64,000 bases of DNA from Micractinium sp. NFX-FRZ. Its lineage: Eukaryota; Chlorophyta; Trebouxiophyceae; Chlorellales; Chlorellaceae. Below the pieces are notes generated by a model. That model did not search any database and had not been told where the DNA came from. It saw only the letters and a program-made list of their open reading frames with translations. The stretch spans positions 124,001 through 188,000 of the forward strand of contig JAPTJF010000039.1 of assembly GCA_029339195.1 (NCBI GenBank). The letters are read 5' to 3'. The position numbers were made by a program, and so were the translations under genes. Below are positions 44,829-57,424 of this stretch, piece after piece. Position 1 is the stretch's first letter. The number at the start of each line of letters is the position of its first letter.

Positions 44829-47800
44829 ATGGATGAGGAGGCACTGGGCGAGGCGTCCAGGCTGGGGTTGCTCCCACGCCTGCAGCAAAAGCCTTGCACT
44901 GTAGAAGAGCTGTGCAGGTAGGTTACTTGGCTTGCGAAAACATCGCCGATGGGGCGAGGACAGTTGAATGGGTGGGACTGCCACACTGCGCAGCTTCTCC
45001 CACACCGCCGCTACCGCCGCCCGCCGCCGTTCCAGAGGCACCGACGCGCCACAACCGTCGCCACGTGCCCCTCTGCAGCGTCCTTGGCATCCAGGCGCGA
45101 GTGGTGGCATCGTTGCTGAGCCGACTGGCTGCCAGCGGAGTCGTGGAAGAGGTGCCGGGCAGCGGCGTGAGCCATTCACACCCGACCGCCTACCGCGCAG
45201 TGGTGCACCGCCGACGCCGGAGCAACGGCGGCGGCATGCAGGGCAAGCCGGGGCGGCCGGGCGGCCCTCACAGCCCCAGCGCAAACCACCAGGTGGGCGG
45301 GGGGACGAGGGCATGCCAGCATGCGCGCAGGGCAGCAGCGTCGCTGCCGGCGTGCGGCGTGAGAGGGTTGTGCGCCTTGGCAGCTGCGCCGGGGCGCCGA
45401 GCCGCCCAGCCAGCTGGCACGTGGGAGTGTAGTAGCGGTCAACCCTAGGCAGTTAGTTGTTGTTGTCTGCGATATCTCCAAGAGTTGGTGCCCCTGCGTG
45501 CGTCCCACTTGGCCCGCCCTCCACTCCCCCCTGGGCCCGCCCTCCACTCCCCTGCCTGTAGAGCTCCCCGCAGCACGCCTTCATGGCAGGCATGGTGCCG
45601 TACCACCCCGGCTACCCCTATGCCCCACAGCACCTCATGTATTACCCTGCCGGCATGGCACCCTTTCAGCAGCCGCCCATGGGGGCTGGCGGCGGCGGGC
45701 AATGGCCGCCCCGCGGCCCGGGCGGCATGCAGCCCGGCGGCGGCGGTCAGCGCCCGGCGGCGCCAGGCGGCGGCGGCGGCGGGCCGGGCATGTCTCCGAT
45801 GCAGATGCCTCCAGGCAGCTTCCACCCCATGCACCAGGCGTACTATTACGCATCCGGCGGCCCCATGGCGCCCCTCACACCGGCCGTGTCCACCTCCCAG
45901 CAGCGCCCACTGCCCATGGCCAGGGCGGGGTCCAGCAGCAACGGCAGCACCAGCAGCACCGGCTGGGGCGGCGTGCCGCTGTCGCAGTCGGCAGCAGAGG
46001 TGCTGGTGGGCGGGCTGGGGCCCAGCCAACGCAGCTCCCCGCAGCACTCTGGCGAGCCAAAGAGCCTGGCAGCAGCGGCGGCGGCGGCCTCGGCCACCGT
46101 CGCAGCAGGCGCGCCAGGGAGGGAGGCGGCGGCGGCGGCCACGCAGCTGCCCAGCGGCAGCGCTGCCGGCGCGGAGGGCAAGCAGGGCAGCACGTCGTGC
46201 CAGCCGGCTGCCTCCCCGCCAGCGGCAGCCGAGGGTGGGGAGGAGGCTGGAGAGCCAGAGTCGGCTTCGCAAGCGGGGCCCAGCAGCAGCAGCGACGACA
46301 TGAGCGACGGGGGTCGGGAGGGGGCCGGGCAGGCACGCTTCGCGGCCGCCGGCAGCAACAGCGGCGGGGAGGGCGGCGGCGGCGGCGGCGGGCGTGGGAG
46401 CTCGTCGGGCGCCAGCAGCGGCAGCCGGCGCAGCCGGGGCAACCGCGAGCGCCAGCCCTGCGCTTTCTTCCTCAAGACCGGCACCTGCGCATACGGCGAC
46501 AGGTGCGGCTGGGCGCATGATGGGGGCAAGGGCAAGTAGTGGTGTGCCGCCGCTTGGGGAGGGTGCGTGCAATGGGGCAACCGGTGATGCACAGGCCTCC
46601 CGGAAAGGCACACGCCTCCCGCCCCTCTTTGAGCATCTGCACAGTTGCAGGCACACGCCTCCCGCCCAGGCCCCTGCATCACGAGCCCCGCATCATCCCC
46701 TCCCATCGCACCTCATGCATTAATTGAGCTCCCTTCCACTGACTGAGCCATGCCTGCAGCTGCAAGTTTGAGCACCCGTTTGACAAGGCCCCAAAGGTGG
46801 ACTTCAACTCCCTAGGCCTGCCGCTGCGCCCAGGGGAGCCCGAGTGCTCCTTCTACGTCAAGAATTACCGGTGAGGCGGGGCGGGGCGCAGCCCAGGGCA
46901 GCACCAGGCTGTGCGTGCTTGATATAGGGCTGCACTGAGCGTAAGAGAGGGGAACCAAGCTGGGACCGTGTGGCACACATGCATGAATGTGGCAGGGGGC
47001 GGCGGGGGCCCAAAGCAGCGGCACCAGCAGCCGGCAGCCGCCTGCGGCGCCCATGCCAAACTGCTCGGGCCTTGCCCTTGTGTGCACTCACCCTCCTCCT
47101 CCAGATGTTGTTGCCTCACCCAGTTGTGCATTGCTCCCATCCCGCAGGTGCGCGTTTGGGCACACCTGCAAGTTCCACCACCCCGAGCTGCCCGCCATGT
47201 CACCGCCAGCTGGCGGCGCGGTGCCCATGTACCCCGGCATGCACGTGCAGTACCAGATGCAGTACCCCCAGGCCTCCAGCTCACCCATGCTGAGCTCCGT
47301 GCTGGGCATGCACCACAAGGCGCCCTCGCACGTGGGCAGCCCCGGGGCGCCGGCAAGCATGGGCGGATCTCCAGTCATGGCCGCCTCGCCCACATACTTC
47401 ATGACGCACCACTTCCCAGGTGTGTGCGCGTGTGTGCGTGCATGTGTGCGTTTGCATGCGTGTGTGTGTGCGTTTGCGTGTGTGTGTGTGTGCGTCCGTG
47501 TGTGCATGCGGGAGTGCGTGCGCCAATGTTCGCCTGCCTGCCTGGGTGCAATCTTGCTTGATTGGGGTCTGTCGCCTGCCCCGCCCCTGCCTTTACGTCC
47601 TGCCCTGCCTGCCTGCCTGTGGCATGCGTGCCCATCCTGGCTGGCGCTGTGACGTACCCCCTGCCTGCCAGAGCTGCCCGAGTGCCCAGAACATGCCTTG
47701 ATGCTGCTGCCGTCTGTGTGCGTGCAACATGGCGTGCGTGCTTGCCTCACGCGCCCCGGCCTGCCGCTCACACCAGTGCTTGCCGTGCGCCCCGCCCCCC

Positions 47801-48410
47801 AAATTCAGGTGGCACCCTGCCCCCCGGCTTCCCAGGCCGGCCAGGCATGCACCCCGGGTACTCGGGGGGGGTGCCGGCAGGCATGATGGGCGCGCCTCAC
47901 ATGATGATTCGGGCACCCCCGCAGCAGAGGGCCAGCGGGCCCTCTCACGGCAGCAGGAGTGTGGCAGCAGGCGCAGCAGCCGCGGCCGCAGCAGCCAACG
48001 CCAACGCGGCTGCAGCCGCCAACGCAGCCGCGGCGGCGACAGCGCTGCCCCCGCCGCTGTCCCTGCCAGCTCAGCATGGCGTCCCTGCTGAGCAGGCGCC
48101 GGCGGGCGCTGCTGTGGTCACACCCGCGGCACAGCACGCGGCGGCTCCTGAGCCTGCGCCTGCTGCGCTGCCCAGTCAAATGTCTCCTGGCCCGATCATG
48201 GTGTTCCACAGCCAGCGGCAGGCGTCGGACCAGCTGGCCTCCGCTCTGGACCACTTGCAGCTGTCCACGCCCGGCCCAGACACGCCAGTGGAGCGTGAGG
48301 TGGCAGAGGTGCCGGCGGGCCTCCCCGCAGCACCGCCCGCCGGCGGCGGCGTCGGCGAAAGCAGCGGCCTGCCGCACCAGCAGCCACGGGCAGAGGTGGC
48401 GGCAGCTTGA
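44829..48410 (+). CDS. CCCH zinc-finger protein with two fingers
   Basis: Exons 44829-44917, 45079-45292, 45562-46502, 46760-46870, 47148-47419, 47809-48410: 2229 nt, 742 residues. Two C-x8-C-x5-C-x3-H fingers are each split by an intron: PCAFFLKTGTCAYGDSCKFEH and, 25 residues on, ECSFYVKNYRCAFGHTCKFHH. CCCH pairs of this kind bind AU-rich RNA or DNA. The N-terminal 70 residues (MDEEALGEASRLGLLPRL, VLGIQARVVASLLSRLAASG) look like a small winged-helix fold. Between and after the fingers lie long Ala/Gly/Pro/Met-rich disordered regions. Resembles plant ZFN-type CCCH proteins in finger sequence. Likely nuclear or cytoplasmic RNA regulation. Confidence 0.88.
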
Positions 48411-49905
48411 GGGCCGGCCGCATGCTGCACTGCCAGGCAGCCTGGGCTAGCTCTGGATCTGGCTCTGGCTGGCTGGCACAGCAGCGGGCACAGCAGCTGG
48501 CGCAGCGCGCTTTGCAGGGGCACACTGGCAGCAGCGGCGCGCATTGGCGCCGCATGCATGCGGCGGCTGCAGAGGCTGCCGTGCGCCAGCAGCGGTGACG
48601 GCATGTGGTGGCGCATGCCGGGCCAGGCACCGGCCCCGGCAGTTGCCGAGCAGACCAGCCCGTTGATGTCACACCATGCCACGTCACCCCATGCCACGTC
48701 ACCCCATGCCGTCCAAACACCCCCCATCGCACCCCGTCGTCACACCACCGCCCCCACCTGGGCCCTCCTCCTGTACCACTCCATGCACTCAACTTCCCGC
48801 CCCCCACTCAACCCATCGGCTGCTCCTGCCCCATTTCACCGCGGCCCCGCACTTTATTCAGGAGCGCACGCCCCCTTCCCACCGTCCCGCAGCCAGGCTC
48901 TCCGAAGCTTCACCCTGCCTGCCTGCCTTCCTGTTTCCGTTGTGCGCACAAAGCCTCTTCCCCGCGCCCCCTCTCTCCCTCCCCTGCCTTCCGCCGCCCC
49001 TCCGCCTCCCTTTGGTTGATCGCAAGGTCGCAATCGCTGCCAACATTCAGCGCCATCCCTCCCAGCCCCTCCCTGGCCCTGCCTCCTTTGCTCTGTGAAT
49101 TTGCCTTCTTCCTCTTCTTCTTTCTTTGCTAGCGTCCCCCACCTCCCCTGCATTGCCCACCCCACCCCCAGCCTGGCCCCCGCTCGTGCCTGCCACACTT
49201 GCACCCCATCTCTCCCATTGCGGTCGCGTCCCCCGCAGAACAGCCGGGGGCCTGCATCTTTCTTTCCCGCGCCCCGTGCTACCCCCTCTCCCCCCACTGC
49301 TGCGCCCCACCCCCCCCGCGTGCACTGCATGCAGGCCGGCACTCCTCTCCCTTCCTTTTCTTCTGTACCAAGTTTTTTTCGGTCGAATTCCTTACCCCAG
49401 CAGCGCGCTGCCGCCGGCACCGAGCACCTCGCAACCCGAGGGCCGGGGAGGGGGTGCTGACGCCCCCCTCTGCGCCAATGCCTTTTTGCTGCTCTGCTCC
49501 GAGAAATCAACCAGCACCCCCCCACACCCCTCTTCAGCTTCCTGGCCTCAACCCAAATAGATCTGAAACTCTATTGCCTGGCCAAACAGGCACATACACA
49601 AAGGCCACGATACACTGATGCTGCCCCCACATGATCATTGATCCTGATGTCTTTTCCATCTGATGCACTGCCCAGCACCCTGCCACTTTGTAAACTTCAA
49701 GCATGCCACCAACTGGCTCGCAGTTGAACGGCAGGCAAGGTCTGGGAGGGGCGGTGGGGTATCATGTCAGGATCCGCCGTGTGCTGCCCGGCTGGCGCCA
49801 CCGGGCGAAGCTGGCCAGCAGTCAGCACACCCAGCCGGACCTTGGACGCCCTTCAACAGCTGCCTTGCCCTCCAGAGCGGACTCAGGCGCAAAGCTGCGC
49901 CAGAA
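48411..49905 (+). other. Long pyrimidine-rich trailer and promoter region
   Basis: 1.5 kb without a gene. Right after the CCCH stop there is a short GC-rich part, then a triplicated CACCCCATGCCACGT unit at about 48670-48712, then nearly 900 bp dominated by C and T on the plus strand. The last 300 bp should contain the promoter of the MFS gene. Confidence 0.4.
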
Positions 49906-52900
49906 ATGCCTTTGAAGAAGCAGCAACCTCCCAAGGAGGGGCGGGGCGAGGAGGGCGGCCTGAGCGAGCCGCTCATTCCCGCAGCCCCGTCCCAAGCGTC
50001 TCAGGCAGCCAACAGGACAGTGAGCGTGGTGCTTCCCACGCCTTTTAGGGACGCAGCTCAGCAGCCGATTGAGGCACTGGGCAGCGGCGACCATGGCGGC
50101 GCCCCGCCCCCGCCCCCGCCCCCGCCCCCGCGGCGCGCAGGCGGCGTGCTGCGAGACAAACACGGTACGCATGCTGTGTGCTTTGCTATGTGGCAGCACA
50201 GCATGCTCGCTTTTCCCAGGCCCCTGCATTTGGGAGTTGCGGCATGGCAGGACAGGGCCCGGCGGTGCAATCCACCACACCATCAGCAGCAGCATCAGGT
50301 GCAAGCGCCCACCGTGCGGCGGCGGCATCGGTTAACCCCCATACGGCGTGCACTGTTGCTCATACATGGCCAATTCCCTTGCACCTAACTCTGCCAACCT
50401 GCCACCCGCCTCGACCGCCTGGCCTTCACCCTCCCAGGCCGCTACCGCACGCTGTACGACCAGCGTGCCCGCACCACTGTGCTTGTGAATGCGGCGGGGG
50501 TACTGGAGCGGTGCAACGAGCAGACGCTGCCAGCGCTGTACAAGGTGCGGCGGGAAGCAGGGGCGGTACAAGGGTGCAGTACGAGGTGCAGGGATGAGGC
50601 GCTGCCGGCGCTGCACAAGGTGCGGCAAGCAGCAGGGGCGGTACAAGGGTGCAGTACGAGGTGCAGTGATCAGGCGCTGCCGGCACTGTACAAGGTGGGA
50701 ACCAGGGGCGGCCAGCGGGGGCACACATGGTGTTAGGGTGTGTGCTGGAGACGACGGCTCCGCAAGCCAAGAGAGGGAGGCAAACCGCCGGAGCTCCTGC
50801 ATGGCACCTCCCCTCCATCACGCCCACGCGCAGTGTGCCTCATGAAACTACCCTGCAAGGTGCCCAGCCACCACCCCTCCCTCCTCCCCTGCTCCCTCCC
50901 CTGCTCCCTCCCCCTCTCATGCCCCCTCCCTCGCCCACAGTACGTGGGCCGCAGCTTCAGCGCCACCCCCCGCCAGCTGGGCTTCATCACCCTGGCATGT
51001 GCCCTGGTCCAGGCGGTGTGTGCCCCCATTGGTGGCCTGGCGGGGCACTACCTCAACAGGTGATGGCACCCCCATGCACACAGGGGCTTCCTGCCTTCAT
51101 GTCCCATGTTGGCCTCCTCACCCCTGTGGCTGTTGCCTGTGGCTTCTTTGACCTGAGCAGACTACGGCAGGCAGGGCAGGGCAGGGCAGGGCAGTGAGGC
51201 ACGACACGCGCAGGCGCAGAGTGCGGGGAGCGATGGAGGGGCACAGCTGGTGGGTTGTGGAAGGCTACTGCCCGCCTCCTACTTCTGCTACACCTCCCGC
51301 CACACAGCAGCCCCAGCCCACGGTCCTCACCTGCCCCCTACTTGAACACATACACACGCACACACACACAGGGCACACGTGATGGCTGTGGGCTGCTTCA
51401 TTTGGGGGACCATGGCCATTGGCTTTGCCTCAACCAACTCTGTGTGGACGGTGCGCCCCCCCGCCTGCCTGCCTCTTGCCTCCCCGCCGCCCTGAATGCC
51501 TGCTGTCTGCACGCGTTGCCCCCATGTGTTGCTCTCCTGTTGCCGCTGCCCGCATGTGCGCCCGCTGCTGCTGCCTGCCCCTCTCTGCCTCCACTGTGTG
51601 CCGCTCTGCCTGCACAGTCGTGGCAGGGGATGTCGGTGTGCAGGTAGCAGGGGGGCAGGCTGCAGGCCATCTGCACCAGGAATGGCTGGCAAGCCGGGCC
51701 AGGGCCTGTCGGGCCCAAACACACCCCGCCCACCCCACACCCTGCCACCCGCAGGGAATGGCCTTCTGGGCGTTCAACGGTGTGGGGCTGGGCCTGCTGC
51801 TGCCCAACGCGCAGTCCCTGATTGCAGACTACTTTTCAGGTGGGTGCCACGGGTGGGCAGGAGACGGTAGAGGTGGGGGTTGGGCCACCGCTGTCTGCCT
51901 GGTGCTGGGGGTGCATGCAGTAAGCAAGGCGCTGCTGTCAGATGTGCACAAAAATGCACGGGCATGCGCACTTGGCCACACTTTGCGCGCTTTCCTTGCA
52001 TGGTTTCCGCCCCCCGCACAGCCCCGCCTGGCCTGCACACGAGCAATCAACTTGCCGCTGCCCTACCCCGCTCTGTGCGCACCTCCTAATTGCACTTCCG
52101 AAGCACTAGTTCCATTTTGCCACTCCCCCAACCATTCATCTCCGTGTTCACCTTCGCCAACCCATCCCGCACCTGCCCATGCAGCGCTGAGCCGCGGCAC
52201 CGCCTTTGGCGCGCTCTACCTGACCAGCGCGCTGGGCGGCATGCTGGGGGCCCTGTTTGCAACCAACATGGGCCACACGCACCCGCTGGGCGTGGAGGGC
52301 TGGCGCGTGGCATTTGTGGCAGGTGGGCGGCTGCCAGCCGTGCAATGGGGCCAACAAAGCGGGCAAGGGTTGGGCGGGTTGGGCGTGGGGTGGTGCAGAG
52401 GGTGTGGTGCACTCAACCCGTGCCTAAGTCCTGCCAATCGCACCGCTGCTTTCCTCTTCCATCCCTGTCGCCGCTCCCTCCCCCGCCTCGCGCAGTTGGC
52501 TGCGTGAGCCTCGTCATCGGCCTGCTCAACCTGCTGTATGCCGTGGACCCGCGGTACAAGCTGGAGAGCCCGGCAGACCTGCGGTACAGGTGGGCGGGAC
52601 AGCACGGCTGGCGGGGCCCCACAGGAACCCTGCTCGGCAATTGTGCACGTGCATTTAGAGCCGCTGACATGGGCGCCCGCATGGTGCTGTGAATTGGACC
52701 GTCTGCACCGTTTGGACCTGTGCGCTTTGCCACCGCAGGCAGGAGCCCGATGTGCTTGCTGTGCCCACCCCCAAGGCCATGCTGGCTGATATCGCTCAGG
52801 TGGGGGCCACCGCCAAAGATTCGTACTGCCTGGCAGGACATGCTCAGCATGCTGCCCAGGCTTTAGTCGTGAAACCGCTAAAACCATGGCCTCAGGCTGT

Positions 52901-55617
52901 TTGCTACCAATGTGGCGCGGCTTCGGCAGAGCATTGCCTGCGGTTCCGCCCCGCTGCGCCCCTCAACATGACCCCTTGCCGGATCCTTCCACACGCCCCT
53001 TGCTGTGCCACTCTACTGGCCCCGTGCTGTGCCCCGCAGGTGCTGGCGGTGCCCAGCTTTGTGCTAGTTGTGACCCAGGGCATTGTTGGCTCCACGCCCT
53101 GGAATGCACTCGTCTTCAACACGCTCTACCTGCAGGCAAGGCACTGCTACCCTACACTTGACCTGCTTGCTCCCGCCGACGCCGACGTTAAAGTGCTGTG
53201 TTGTGAGGGCGGGATGTGAGTGAGGTTCCCCGCCCTGCTACTGCTGCCCGCCCTCCCTCTCGGCCCTCATTTGGACGGTGTATCCCACCCGCCTGCCTGC
53301 CCCTCCTCCACCCCTGCCCGCCCCCTCAGCTGCTGGGGTTCTCCGACTTTCAGTCCTCCCTGGTGGCGGCCCTCTTCCTGGGGGGCACAGCCTTTGGGGC
53401 GCAGGTGCGCTGCTGCTGCCGCTGTGGTGCTTTATTGTGTTAGGCGCTGCTGCACATGCTCCAACAAACCGTGCTGGTTCATAGTTGGTGGGGGTGGGTG
53501 GGTGCGGGGCCAGCCCTCCTCCCTGGGAGGGCGTGACCTTTGGGCGGCGGGCGCAGCAGCAGTGCAGCGCTTGTTGATGGTGGCACAGCGGCAGAGCCAA
53601 GAAGCGCGCCTCCCCGGGGAGCATGTCGTAATGGTGGAGTGGACGGAAGGCATGGATGGATGGGTGGGTGGAGGAAGGGCCAGTAATGTAGGCCTCTTTG
53701 CCTGCATTGCCCTGCCCTGCCCTGCCCCTGTCACCACGGCTGCCCTAACTGCCCGGCACCTGCCCACCGCTCCACCCCAATTTGCTCTGCCCCCTGCAGC
53801 TGGGAGCTCCGTTGGCGACTGTGGCTCTGCGACCTCCCACCTCAACTGCTCTGCCCTGCCACTGCCACGATTCTCCACTTTGAACTGCTCTGCCCCCTGC
53901 AGCTGGGAGGCTTCATTGGCGACTGGGCGGCGAGGCGCTACCCCAACCACGGGCGCGTGGCGGTGGCCCAGCTGTCGGTGGGGATGGCGGTGCCGCTGTC
54001 AGTGGCCATGTTCAAGGTGAGGTGCAGGTTAAAGGAAGCTGGGAGTGAAGGTTGGAGAGAGCTGGGATGCTGGATAATGCTGGGACAGGGGGTGGAGGGG
54101 GCTGTGGGGCGGGGGGTGCCGGGGCGGGCGGGGCCAGGATGCAGCGTGGCAGAAGACATCATGTTTGGCCCAACCTACACCCTTCTGCCCTTCTCCCCGT
54201 TCACAGCTGCTGCCTTACGGGAGCAGCGGAGGCACGGTGGCGCTCTACGGGGTGGCCTTTTCCATCTGGGGCCTCCTCATCAGGCAAGCTCAGCACGGTG
54301 GTCCTGCTGCTGTTTAGATGCCATGCTTCAAGGTGTGTTTAGATGCCATGCTTCAAGGTGACATATGTGCATGTGGGAGATGCCTGTGCAAGCCAGCACC
54401 TGCATCCCTCCTGCTTGCCTGACTCCGTGGCTCACACCTCGCTGCACTCCTGCTGTCTCTTGGAATCCACTTGCTTGCCCCTCCCGCCCCCCCGCCCCGC
54501 CCTACGCACCCACCCCGCCTCCCGTGCCCCCCCTGCAGCTGGGCGGGCAGCGCCTGCACCTCCCCCATCTTTGCAGAGGTGGTGCCCTCGCAGCTGCGCT
54601 CGCTGGTCTACAGCTTTGACCGGGCGTTCGAGGGTGAGGCCGCGAGGCGCTGGGCGCAGCACCTGGTTTCGTGAGCAAACAGCCAAGGGGCATGCAGTGT
54701 GCAGCTGCAGCACGTGCTCGAACTCGGGGTGGGCTGTGCACAGGCGCCCCCTGTGCCCCGCAGTCGCACAGGCGTTTGGGGGCGCTGCTGGAAGCACACG
54801 CGGACACAGCAGCCCAGCCCAGCCGCCAGGCTAGCAGCCCCGCATCCGCAGCAGCAGTGCTGCAGCAGCATGCAATGCACCCCCTGTGGGCTGGCTGACT
54901 GAGCACCTCAGCTTTGGCTAGGAAGATGGTGGATGAATGTTCAGAATCTGCCTCTGGAGTTAAAGGGCTCACCAAGTTCGGCTCACCCCTGCAGGTGCGG
55001 TAGCTGCCTGCGGCGCCCCCATCGTGGGCTGGCTGGCAGAGCACCTGGGTTTCGACTCGGGGAACGACTCTGGCGGCGGCAGCGGCGGCACCGGCGGCGC
55101 GGGGGAGGCAGACCTGAGGCGGGCCAAGGCGCTGGGAGACGCCATCGTCATCTGCACCGCCGTGCCCTGGGCGCTCTGCTGCCTGCTCTACTCGGGTGGG
55201 TGGGTGCCAGGTTGGGCTGCCCCGCTGGCAGGCTGGTGGCATGGTGAGCAGCGGGGTGAAGGCGGGCGTGTGGCGATTGCGCTGCCTAGTTCCTGTGCTA
55301 TTATAGCCTTCTTGGTGAGTGGGTGATCAGCACTCGCTTGCCTGCCCTGCCGACCTGCACTCGTTCACCCCGCCCCCGCTGCAGGCCTGCACGTCACCTA
55401 CCCCCGCGACCGCCGCCTGGCGCTGCGTGCCCAGCGCACGCGCTCCGGGCATTGCCCCTCCCTGCCCGTGCTGCCCATGCCTTCCGAGGACCTGTGGGTG
55501 GCCACACCTGAAGCAGTCACACCTGGAGGATCCATCACTGAGGCGCAGGCGGCCGCCATTGCCAGCGCTGTGGGGGCGGGGCGCGTCACCTTTGTGGGTG
55601 TGCGCCCCGGCCAGTGA
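49906..55617 (+). CDS. Major facilitator superfamily transporter (spinster-like)
   Basis: Exons 49906-50164, 50438-50544, 50941-51059, 51372-51450, 51755-51839, 52185-52322, 52496-52589, 52739-52799, 53040-53135, 53330-53404, 53903-54016, 54207-54283, 54539-54633, 54995-55195, 55385-55617: 1833 nt, 610 residues, in phase throughout. The N-terminus is soluble and has a poly-Pro run; twelve hydrophobic helices follow. Motif A appears in both halves: GGLAGHYLNR after helix 2 and GGFIGDWAARRYPNHGR after helix 8. LERCNEQTLPALYK and LGALYLTSALG-type segments fit the plant MFS/spinster group. Donors after 53135 and 54283 are GC. Substrate unknown. The second exon end is triplicated in frame (separate entry). 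Confidence 0.88.
50525..50699 (+). repeat. In-frame 75-bp tandem triplication of exon end and donor
   Basis: CGCTGCCAGCGCTGTACAAG at 50525 recurs at 50600 and 50675, each followed by GTGCGG or GTGGGA. The exon ends at 50544 in the family-consistent model, with equivalent donors at 50619 and 50694. The period is 75 bp, 25 codons, and the reading frame is open through all three copies. Confidence 0.9.
53785..53830 (+). repeat. Echo of the 53903 exon start
   Basis: CTCTGCCCCCTGCAGCTGGG, then CGTTGGCGACTG, copies the true acceptor and exon start CTGCAG/CTGGGAGGCTTCATTGGCGACTG about 97 bp upstream, with the polypyrimidine tract included. Confidence 0.85.
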
Positions 55618-55958
55618 AGCGCAGCACCCGCTAGCCCTCAGCTCTGGCTGGGCGGCCGGTCAGCCGGCACGCGCCAGCTGCTGCCGGCCCCCAAGCTGCG
55701 GCAAACTGCACTGCATGCTGTAGATGACACCTGCTGTGAGAACCTAGCTGTTGCCACATGTGTGACTTGGTTGGTTTGCATTCGGTAGCTGCTGTCCAGT
55801 TGATTGGTCAAGAAGTGTGTGTGTCTTGTCAAAGAAGCGAGGTGGGGTCAGTCACGAGGAGCGTCAAGGTTGAAAAGGGTCGTGCCAGGCCGCAGGCCCC
55901 GTCACGTGCATCAGGGGTCTGCCAGGCGCCGGTCAGCTGGCTGCACATGCTGGCGCGT
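55618..55958. other. Convergent intergenic
   Basis: Between the stops of the MFS gene (+) and the dynein light-chain gene (-). No gene. Confidence 0.4.
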
Positions 55959-56718
55959 CTAGAGCTTCCACACCAGCACCCCCGTTGTGCCGCCAACAAA
56001 TATGTGCAGGAAGTGCTTGCACTGCACAGCAGCAACCAGGGAGTGCATGCATGATTGGGTCAGAGTCTGGGCAACAGAAGGGGCATGTGTTTCATTTCAT
56101 GAACATGTTCACATGCCCCGCACGCGCCGCCTTACCTCGTATGTGACCTCAAAAGCAAAGGCTCTTCCCACCACCACGTGCCAGGGCCCGCCGTACCGCT
56201 TGTCCAGCGCCTCCTTGATCATCTGCACCGGGGCATTGCAGTGTGGGAGCGAAAGGTTTGGACTCAGCAGCTTGTTGAGCGGGCGTCACTTGGCAGTTGG
56301 ACTCGGCAAGATGCGTCGTACTGATGCGACAGAGTGATGCCTCGCCTATCACCGCCCCAAGTCATACGTTGTTGTGCATTCCCTCACAGAGTGCCGCTCC
56401 CGCTCACCTGCGTGCACTTCTCCACATCCGCTGGGTGCCGCTCGCAGGCGGTGACGCACACGTCCACCGCCTCCTGCTTCATGTCCACACTGCAGTCTGA
56501 CGCCGCCACCAGAGGGTATTTGGCCATGCTGCAAGCACGCGGGATTTAAATCCGTTAAGAGTCGCTGCACCGTGCACGGTACAAGGTGGATGCGCAGGTG
56601 AGCGGTGGCGGCAGCGGCGGTGGCGGCAGTGCTGCTGCTGCCGCACTCGCACAGCTCACCGGTAGAAGGCATCGAAATTGCGCTTGTACTCGGGCTCCTC
56701 GGTAACCACAGCTGCCAT
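55959..56718 (-). CDS. Dynein light chain, axonemal DNAL4-like (LC8 superfamily)
   Basis: Exons on the minus strand 56718-56660, 56528-56408, 56222-56136, 56021-55959: 330 nt, 109 residues. Reads MAAVVTEEPEYKRNFDAFYR, then YPLVAASDCSVDMKQEAVD, VCVTACERH, MIKEALDKRYGGPWHVVVG, AFEVTYE, and ends HIFVGGTTGVLVWKL. The MIKE-LDK-GPWHVV core and VGGTT-VWK ending define the LC8 superfamily. The N-terminal extension with ACERH and the length match axonemal DNAL4 (about 105 residues) better than LC8 (89). In flagellated cells DNAL4-type chains belong to the outer dynein arm. Divergent from the seven-TM gene. Confidence 0.9.
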
Positions 56719-57424
56719 TTTGGCCCGCTGAGCTGCGCGGCGGAGTCGGTCAAAGTTTGCAGAGGACTGGCGGAGAATGCGGGTTGCGGGGAATGCCAGC
56801 TCTATCGGAAGTGAAGCGCCAAGGAGCAACGGGCCGAGCGGGAGCAGAATGGGAGGTCGGCCACCTGCGTTGCCTGCTGTGTCTCTGCGTCCGCATGCGG
56901 CCATCCCTCTGCTCTGCGCAGTGATCAGGCGTCGGAAACTGCGCCCAGTGAGTGTTTGGGGCCTGAGGAGCCTGTAAGCGGCGCTTCTGTTCGAACGCGC
57001 ACGCGGCGCGCCTTCCTGGTGCAGCAGGTGAGCGCACCCGCTCGGCAGGCGGGGCACACTGGCAGTTGATGTTGCCACGGACCTGCTCTTCGGTGGCGCC
57101 CGTTGCAGCAGGTGGTTCTGGCGCCGGCAGCGGCAGCGGCAGCGGGGGTTGGCGGTGCTGCCCCTTGGCAGACTTGTTCCCGCCCTGCCTGCCTGCTGCA
57201 GGGAGGTAGACCTTGGAAACTTGTCCCCTGCTGCTGCAGCCCAAATCTCCATCTCTCAGCCCACAGCGTCGCGGCATCAGCACTGTGCAGCTGCCAGCAC
57301 TGCACTCGGCGTTCAGTTATAGGGCTGCTCTCACGATCTATTGCAGCAGCAGGCAGCGCCTGAAGTCAACCGCCAAAGGGGGCAGCAACAGCACAGAAAG
57401 CGGCGGTGCACGGCACCCACCACC
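56719..57424. other. Divergent intergenic
   Basis: 706 bp between the DNAL4-like ATG (-) and the seven-TM ATG (+). No clear core promoter motif was found. An upstream in-frame extension of the seven-TM gene (Gln/Arg-rich) is open from 57341. Confidence 0.4.

Noticed and set aside
47420..47540. Possible coding extension of the CCCH gene through the GTGT-rich stretch
   Set aside because: It is a simple GT repeat that starts at a good donor (47419) and the next exon joins in phase at 47809.
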